From: Betaproteobacteria bacterium | GTDB taxonomy: Bacteria > Pseudomonadota > Gammaproteobacteria > Burkholderiales > Usitatibacteraceae | Direction of reading: 5' to 3' | DNA length: 9,299 nucleotides | NCBI GenBank assembly: GCA_012274175.1 | Contig: JAAOZZ010000008.1 | Location: 1-9,299, forward strand | Shown: piece by piece, positions 6,189-9,299 of the stretch | Layout: each line of letters starts with the position of its first letter | Position numbering within the stretch: position 1 is the stretch's first letter | Made by a program: the position numbers and the translations under genes | The notes under the pieces: generated by a model | What the model was told of the DNA's origin: nothing | Seen by the model: the letters and a program-made list of their open reading frames with translations, nothing else | Database searches by the model: none

Positions 6189-7025
6189 CTAGCGCTCTTC
6201 CACTTTCGCCTTCTGGCGCAGCTCCATCACGAGCTTCTGGATCTGCTGCTGCTGGGCGCGCTGGCGGAACTGGTCCTTCACCTCGCTGAACGTCGGGACC
6301 TTGAGCGGGCGCACGTCGTCGACTCGGATCACGTGGTATCCGAAGTCCGTCTTGACCGGCGTTTGCGAGATCTGGCCCTTCGGCTGGGACATCACCGCGT
6401 CGGCGAACGGCTTCACGTAGCGCGCGGCGGGGCCCCAGTCGAGGTCGCCGCCGTTGTCCTTGGAGCCGGGATCCTTCGACTTCTCCTTGGCGAGCTTGGC
6501 GAAGTCCGCGCCCTTGTTGAGCTGGTCGATGATCGCCTTGGCCTCGTCTTCCTTGTCCACGAGGATGTGGCGCACCTTGTACTCGTTGGCGCCCATGGAG
6601 CCCTTGAACTGTTCGTATTGCTTCTGCAGGTCGGCGTCGCTGATGGGGTGGGCCTTGACCTCGCTCTCGAAGAGCGCGCGCACGAGCACGGCCTGGCTCG
6701 CCATCTCCATCTGCGCCTTGACCTCCGCACTCTTGTCGAGCCCGCGCTTCTTCGCCGCCTGGGCGAGGACCTCGCGGTTCACGAGCTCTTCGCGGATCGC
6801 GTGCTGCTGCTCGGGATTGTCCGGGTGTCCCTGGGCCTCGACCTCCTTGGTCATGGCTTCGATGCGGGCCTGGGGGATGGTCACGCCGTTGACCACCAGC
6901 ACGTTCGGTGCGGCGGACGAGGCCTTGGATTTGGAAGCCTTCTCGGCCTTTTCCTGCGCCCCGGCCGCGAAGGCGAAGGTGCCGGCCACGAGGGCGACGG
7001 CGAGGTTCCTGAGGGTACGTTGCAT
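6189..7025 (-). CDS. Periplasmic parvulin-type peptidyl-prolyl cis-trans isomerase (PpiC/SurA-like)
   Basis: This 278-aa exported folding catalyst would isomerise peptidyl-proline bonds of envelope proteins in the periplasm. The signal peptide is MQRTLRNLAVALVAGTFAFA-AGA (residues 1-23). A SurA_N-like helical part at about 40-145 (VLVVNGVTIPQARIEAMTKE, then REELVNREVLAQAAKKRGLD) precedes one parvulin domain at about 149-240. The domain motifs are YKVRHILVDKEDEAKAIIDQ, FAKLAKEKSKDPGSKDNGGD, LDWGPAARYVKPFADAV and TDFGYHVIRVDD. A Gln-rich helix and a basic tail follow. The frame extends 21 codons further upstream, but I chose the ATG at 7023-7025 because it starts the signal peptide and has AAGGA at good spacing. 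It lies 22 bp after the bolA-like stop and is the last gene before the terminator. Having a single parvulin domain points to the PpiC/Cbf2-type exported isomerases rather than full SurA, which has two. Confidence 0.93.
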   Translation of the reverse strand: MQRTLRNLAVALVAGTFAFAAGAQEKAEKASKSKASSAAPNVLVVNGVTIPQARIEAMTKEVEAQGHPDNPEQQHAIREELVNREVLAQAAKKRGLDKSAEVKAQMEMASQAVLVRALFESEVKAHPISDADLQKQYEQFKGSMGANEYKVRHILVDKEDEAKAIIDQLNKGADFAKLAKEKSKDPGSKDNGGDLDWGPAARYVKPFADAVMSQPKGQISQTPVKTDFGYHVIRVDDVRPLKVPTFSEVKDQFRQRAQQQQIQKLVMELRQKAKVEER

Positions 7026-7047
7026 GAAGATTCCTTTTAGCTCTGGT

Positions 7048-7320
7048 TTAAGACTGCTCGGGCGCGAACGCCTCGATCCTGAGGGCATGGATGTCCCGTT
7101 TCATGAGGTCGCCCAACGCCTCATAAACCATTCGATGCCTCGCCACGGCGCTCGCGCCGCGGAAGGCTTCCGATACGATGCGCACCTGCCAGTGGCTGCC
7201 GCCGGACGGGCGGGAGCCCGCGTGGCCCGCATGCTGCGCGCTTTCATCCCGCAAATCCAGAGCCACCGGTCGCAGCACGGCGAGGCGCTCGCGCATGGCC
7301 TGCTCGACCGGATGCGTCAC
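7048..7320 (-). CDS. bolA: BolA-family protein
   Basis: This 90-aa protein is a full-length BolA-family member. BolA proteins bind [2Fe-2S] clusters with monothiol glutaredoxins and take part in iron-sulfur trafficking and stress or morphology control; some also bind DNA. The family signature is clear: LDLRDESAQHAGHAG (21-35), GSHWQVRIVSEAFRG (41-55), then VARHRMVYEALGDLM (59-73) and RDIHALRIEAFAP (75-87). It includes the conserved His in RHRMVY that serves as a cluster ligand in the family. The start is GTG at 7318-7320, overlapping the yciI stop by four bases (GTGA). The frame is open for 26 more codons upstream, but these lie inside yciI and look like shadow sequence. The overlap implies translational coupling to yciI. 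Which BolA subgroup (BolA or IbaG-like) it belongs to cannot be settled here; the AQHAGHAG loop favours the BolA/YrbA-like fold in general. Confidence 0.93.
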   Translation of the reverse strand: MTHPVEQAMRERLAVLRPVALDLRDESAQHAGHAGSRPSGGSHWQVRIVSEAFRGASAVARHRMVYEALGDLMKRDIHALRIEAFAPEQS

Positions 7321-7616
7321 GGCAGCACCTGCCTGAACGGCTTGACCGTCACCTTCGCGTACACGCCCGCGGCGGCATACGGGTCCTCGGCGGCCCACGC
7401 GATGGCCGCCTCGCGCGTGGCGAACTCCGCCACCACGAGGGAGCCGGTGAACCCCGCGGGCCCCGGGTCCTGGGCGTCGATCGCCGGATGGGGGCCGGCC
7501 AGCACGAGCCTTCCCGCCTCCTGCAGCGCCTTCAGGCGCTCGAGGTGCGCGGCGCGCGCTTCGCGCCGCCGGGGAAGCGATCCCGCAAGGTCCTCGGAGA
7601 GGATGGCATAGAGCAC
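7317..7616 (-). CDS. yciI: YciI-family protein
   Basis: This 99-aa member of the YciI-like family has a small ferredoxin-like alpha/beta fold whose conserved His-Asp pair is thought to be catalytic; the physiological reaction is not established. The N-terminus is MLYAILSEDLAGSLPRRREA. The conserved His is at about residue 24 (RAAHLERLKALQEAGRLVLA) and the conserved Asp at about 78 (AIAWAAEDPYAAAGVYAKVT). The substrate-pocket GP motif is at 41-42. The start is GTG at 7614-7616, two bases after the yciB stop, with GGAG upstream at good spacing. A much longer open frame continues upstream, but it is antisense-like shadow sequence through yciB. Its stop overlaps the bolA-like GTG, so yciB, yciI and the bolA-like gene are probably translated as a coupled set. 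In enterobacteria yciI and yciB are also near neighbours. Confidence 0.93.
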   Translation of the reverse strand: MLYAILSEDLAGSLPRRREARAAHLERLKALQEAGRLVLAGPHPAIDAQDPGPAGFTGSLVVAEFATREAAIAWAAEDPYAAAGVYAKVTVKPFRQVLP

Positions 7617-7618
7617 GC

Positions 7619-8191
7619 TCAGGTCTCCGGCGTTTCGTTGGCCTTGGGCGCGGCCGGCTTGGCTTCGTCGTCGGGCATGTACTTCGCGAGCCAGAAGGCC
7701 TGCGCCGCGAGGAATGCGATCACCAGCCCCATGCCTCCGAAGACCTTGAAGTTCACCCACGCGGCGGTGGAAAACCGAAAGGCGACGTAAAGATTGACCG
7801 CTCCCATGCCCAGGAAGAACACGCTCCAGGCCACGCAGAGGCGCGTCCAGACGGGCTCCGGCAGCTCGAGGCTTTCGGACATCACGGACTTCACGAGGTT
7901 CGTGCGAAAGGCGAGGCCTCCCAGGAACAGCACGCCGATCAGCCAATAGAGCGCGGTCGGCTTCCACTTGATGAACGTCTCGTCGCGCAGCAGCAGCGTG
8001 GCACCCCCGAACACGAGGATGATCGCGAGGCTCGCCCACTGCATGTTCGACACGCGATGGCGCCGGACGAGGCTCCACCCGATCTGCGCCACGGTGGCCG
8101 CGATCGCCACCGCGGTCGCCACGAAGATGTCGGCGAGCTTGAAGGCGGCGAAGAACAGGAGGAGGGGAAAGAAATCGAAAAGGAGCTTCAC
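7619..8191 (-). CDS. yciB: Inner-membrane septation protein A family (YciB/IspZ)
   Basis: This 190-aa multi-pass inner-membrane protein is of the YciB/IspZ (septation protein A) family, linked to cell-envelope synthesis and division. The N-terminus KLLFDFFPLLLFFAAFKLAD is a family hallmark. Hydrophobic segments lie at about 7-20, 22-42, 52-68, 80-95, 118-138 and 147-171, and WKPTALYWLIGVLFL and WVNFKVFGGMGLVIAF are further family motifs. A hydrophilic C-terminal tail (KYMPDDEAKPAAPKANETPE) follows. The length matches the family (about 180 aa). The start is GTG at 8189-8191: an in-frame TAG lies 12 bases upstream and the family N-terminus begins exactly here, although no strong ribosome-binding site is visible. 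It lies 29 bp after the stop of the unknown 241-aa gene and 2 bp before yciI, so it is probably part of one transcript. Confidence 0.96.
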   Translation of the reverse strand: MKLLFDFFPLLLFFAAFKLADIFVATAVAIAATVAQIGWSLVRRHRVSNMQWASLAIILVFGGATLLLRDETFIKWKPTALYWLIGVLFLGGLAFRTNLVKSVMSESLELPEPVWTRLCVAWSVFFLGMGAVNLYVAFRFSTAAWVNFKVFGGMGLVIAFLAAQAFWLAKYMPDDEAKPAAPKANETPET

Positions 8192-8220
8192 GAGGCAGGC
8201 ACACTAAACCGTTCATTATC

Positions 8221-8946
8221 CTACGATTTGGCCTCGATTGTCCACATTCGGTGGCGCGCTTCAATGCGTTCGCGCACCACCGGGGCGATGCCGGGGGCGA
8301 GGGCGAGCGCCAGCGCCTCGGCGTAGAAACCGGCGCGCTCGTCCGGCAGCGCCCGGTCGAGGGCATCGAAGGCATGGTCCATGAGGCGCGCGTCCTCCGT
8401 GCGGATGGCGGTGATGGCGAGGTTCGCGTGCAGGATGCGCCAGGGACGCTCGGGGTTGGAGCGCTCCAGGTCGGCGGAGAGCCCGGCCGCGACGTGGGCG
8501 AGGATGCCCTGCATGAGCCCGAACACCGCGGAGAGCTCCAGCGGGCTCGCGGCCGCGTTCGAGCGGCGTGCGAGCGCATTGGCCACCGGCTCCACCACGG
8601 CGAGCCGCACGTCGTGGCGGATCGCCCACAGGGCCACCGCGAGGGCGAGATCGTCGACGGCGGCGCGGGCCTCGCCCGGGGCGGAATCCGGGATCGACGC
8701 ATCGAGCCGCGCGAGCGCGCCTAGCGCCGCGGCCACGCGCTCGGGGGCGTCTTCCACGGGAAGCGGCGCGGTCCCGCCGTACTGGCGATCCAGTGCTTCG
8801 AGCGTCGCCAGTTCCGTGCCCAGGAAAGCGATGGAAGCTCCCGCCGCAGGCTCGCGCAAGGACGCGGCGAGCGCATCGAACCGGCGCAGCATCTCGCGCG
8901 ATGCGCGCTGGCCGTCGTCGCCGAACTGGAGGGGATGGATCGACAT
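8221..8946 (-). CDS. Conserved-looking hypothetical protein upstream of yciB
   Basis: I do not recognise a family for this 241-aa protein. It has no signal peptide, no convincing membrane span and no cysteine, and it is rich in Ala, Arg, Leu and acidic residues, suggesting an all-helical cytoplasmic protein. Stretches that may be diagnostic are LGTELATLEALDRQYGGTAP (42-61), VALWAIRHDVRLAVVEPVAN (104-123), LSAVFGLMQGILAHVAAGLS (138-157) and RPWRILHANLAITAIRTEDA (167-186). I chose ATG 8944-8946. A longer frame reaches 9060, but that extension crosses the promoter region and the divergent PHP gene, so it is unlikely. It ends 29 bp before yciB and is probably the first gene of that operon. The motif pattern (paired helices, NLAITAIRTEDARLMDHAF) is reminiscent of helical-repeat proteins, which is only an impression. 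Good coding quality supports a real gene; the function is unknown. Confidence 0.8.
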   Translation of the reverse strand: MSIHPLQFGDDGQRASREMLRRFDALAASLREPAAGASIAFLGTELATLEALDRQYGGTAPLPVEDAPERVAAALGALARLDASIPDSAPGEARAAVDDLALAVALWAIRHDVRLAVVEPVANALARRSNAAASPLELSAVFGLMQGILAHVAAGLSADLERSNPERPWRILHANLAITAIRTEDARLMDHAFDALDRALPDERAGFYAEALALALAPGIAPVVRERIEARHRMWTIEAKS

Positions 8947-8968
8947 GGGTGCAGTAAAGCGCTCATTT

Positions 8969-8977
8969 TGATATAAT
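8969..8977 (+). promoter_or_regulatory. Extended -10 promoter for the PHP-domain gene
   Basis: TGATATAAT is a perfect extended -10 element (TGn plus TATAAT at 8972-8977) in an AT-rich island within otherwise GC-rich DNA. No good -35 is seen 16-18 bases upstream, which fits an extended -10 promoter. Transcription would start near 8984, leaving a leader of about 20 bases before the TTG start at 9006. The minus strand here also has TATA-like sequence that could serve the divergent operon, but less clearly. Confidence 0.7.
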
Positions 8978-9004
8978 TTCCGATGATTTCCGAACTGTTT
9001 CGGA
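8976..9004. repeat. Phased direct repeat and small inverted repeat between promoter and PHP start
   Basis: ATTTCCGA occurs at 8976-8983 and again at 8986-8993, a 10-bp period (one helical turn). The second copy runs into an inverted repeat TCCGAA-CTGT-TTCGGA (8989-9004). Together they span the likely transcription start of the divergent PHP gene. This could be a repressor or activator site controlling both directions, or a minor leader hairpin. The arms are short (6 bp), so chance remains possible. Confidence 0.4.
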
Positions 9005-9005
9005 T

Positions 9006-9299
9006 TTGGAAAATTTCGACCTGCACAACCATTCGAGATGCTCGGATGGTCTGCTGTCACCCACTCAGCTGATCGAGCTCGCGGCCCGCACCGGGGTCGA
9101 CGCGATCGCGCTTACGGACCACGACACCACCGAGGGCCTGGAAGAGGCCGCTCGAGCGGCGCGTGAGGCCGGTATCGCGCTCGTCCCGGGCGTGGAGATC
9201 TCGGTGAGCTGGGGAGAGACGACGCTGCACGTGGTGGGCCTCGCCCTGGATCCCACGGACAACGCGCTGGCCGAGGGCCTGCATGGGATCCGCGAGGGA
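9006..9299 (+). CDS. PHP-domain phosphoesterase (YciV/TrpH-like; RNase AM or nucleoside 3',5'-bisphosphatase), 3'-truncated
   Basis: The first 98 codons of a PHP-family metal-dependent phosphoesterase; the gene runs off the right edge (family members are about 280 aa). Motifs in order are DLHNHSRCSDGLLSP (HxH metal motif, from residue 5), IALTDHDTTEGLEEA (DHD motif), LVPGVEISVSWG (metal-binding Glu) and TLHVVGLALDP. This order and wording match YciV/TrpH, shown in E. coli to be a 5'-3' RNA exonuclease (RNase AM) and in relatives to be a 3',5'-nucleoside bisphosphatase; which activity dominates here cannot be told. The start is TTG at 9006-9008, giving MENFDLHNHS. No in-frame ATG or GTG lies nearby upstream, and no ribosome-binding site is visible, so it is probably weakly translated. 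It is divergent from the yciB operon. Confidence 0.9.
   Translation, partial: MENFDLHNHSRCSDGLLSPTQLIELAARTGVDAIALTDHDTTEGLEEAARAAREAGIALVPGVEISVSWGETTLHVVGLALDPTDNALAEGLHGIREG

Noticed and set aside
5655..7040. A 461-codon plus-strand open frame opposite the DUF559 and parvulin genes
   Set aside because: It is antisense to two recognisable genes, has a Leu/His/Arg-biased composition and crosses the terminator and repeat copies.
7317..8702. A long upstream extension of yciI
   Set aside because: The extension runs through yciB and the hypothetical gene in a different phase. The YciI family begins at the GTG at 7614-7616.
8947..9060. A 38-codon N-terminal extension of the 241-aa hypothetical protein
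   Set aside because: It would cover the divergent promoter and the start of the PHP gene and has a different, less GC-biased composition.

Overview
This is a very GC-rich bacterial window, most likely chromosomal DNA of a betaproteobacterium. The evidence is the single-chain purL, the order yciB - yciI - bolA-like - periplasmic parvulin, a YciV/TrpH-type PHP gene next to them, and the long shadow frames typical of high-GC DNA. The assignment is inferred from family resemblance and gene order; no search was run. Coding density is high and no stretch over about 130 bases lacks a gene. I saw no tRNA, rRNA, CRISPR array or intact transposase.

Layout. (1) Bases 1-2912, plus strand: the last three quarters of purL (FGAM synthase), cut by the left edge. 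(2) Bases 2926-5555, minus strand: a compact four-gene ECF sigma-factor operon. In transcription order it holds a secreted protein of unknown function, the sigma factor, an anti-sigma-like single-pass membrane protein and a two-pass membrane protein. It converges on purL with 13 bases between the stop codons. (3) Bases 5634-6130: a short DUF559 (Vsr/PD-(D/E)XK-like) endonuclease-family gene bracketed by inverted copies of a 33-35 bp GC-rich palindromic repeat. It looks like a small repeat-delimited insertion between two operons. (4) Bases 6134-8946, minus strand: a five-gene run (unknown 241-aa protein, yciB, yciI, bolA-like, parvulin isomerase) with tight spacing, three GTG starts and a clear intrinsic terminator. 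(5) Bases 8947-9005: a divergent control region with an extended -10 promoter and phased short repeats. (6) Bases 9006-9299, plus strand: the start of a PHP-domain phosphoesterase gene, cut by the right edge.

How the genes may work together. The ECF block reads as an envelope-sensing unit: a cytoplasmic sigma factor, a membrane partner with a long Pro/Ala-rich extracytoplasmic segment, and an exported protein made from the same transcript. The yciB block is a housekeeping envelope and iron-sulfur set (cell-envelope protein, YciI enzyme, BolA, periplasmic folding catalyst). The parts most worth a second look are the repeat-bracketed DUF559 gene, the ECF operon with its non-zinc-finger anti-sigma candidate, and a hairpin that would sequester the ribosome-binding site of the first ECF-operon gene.
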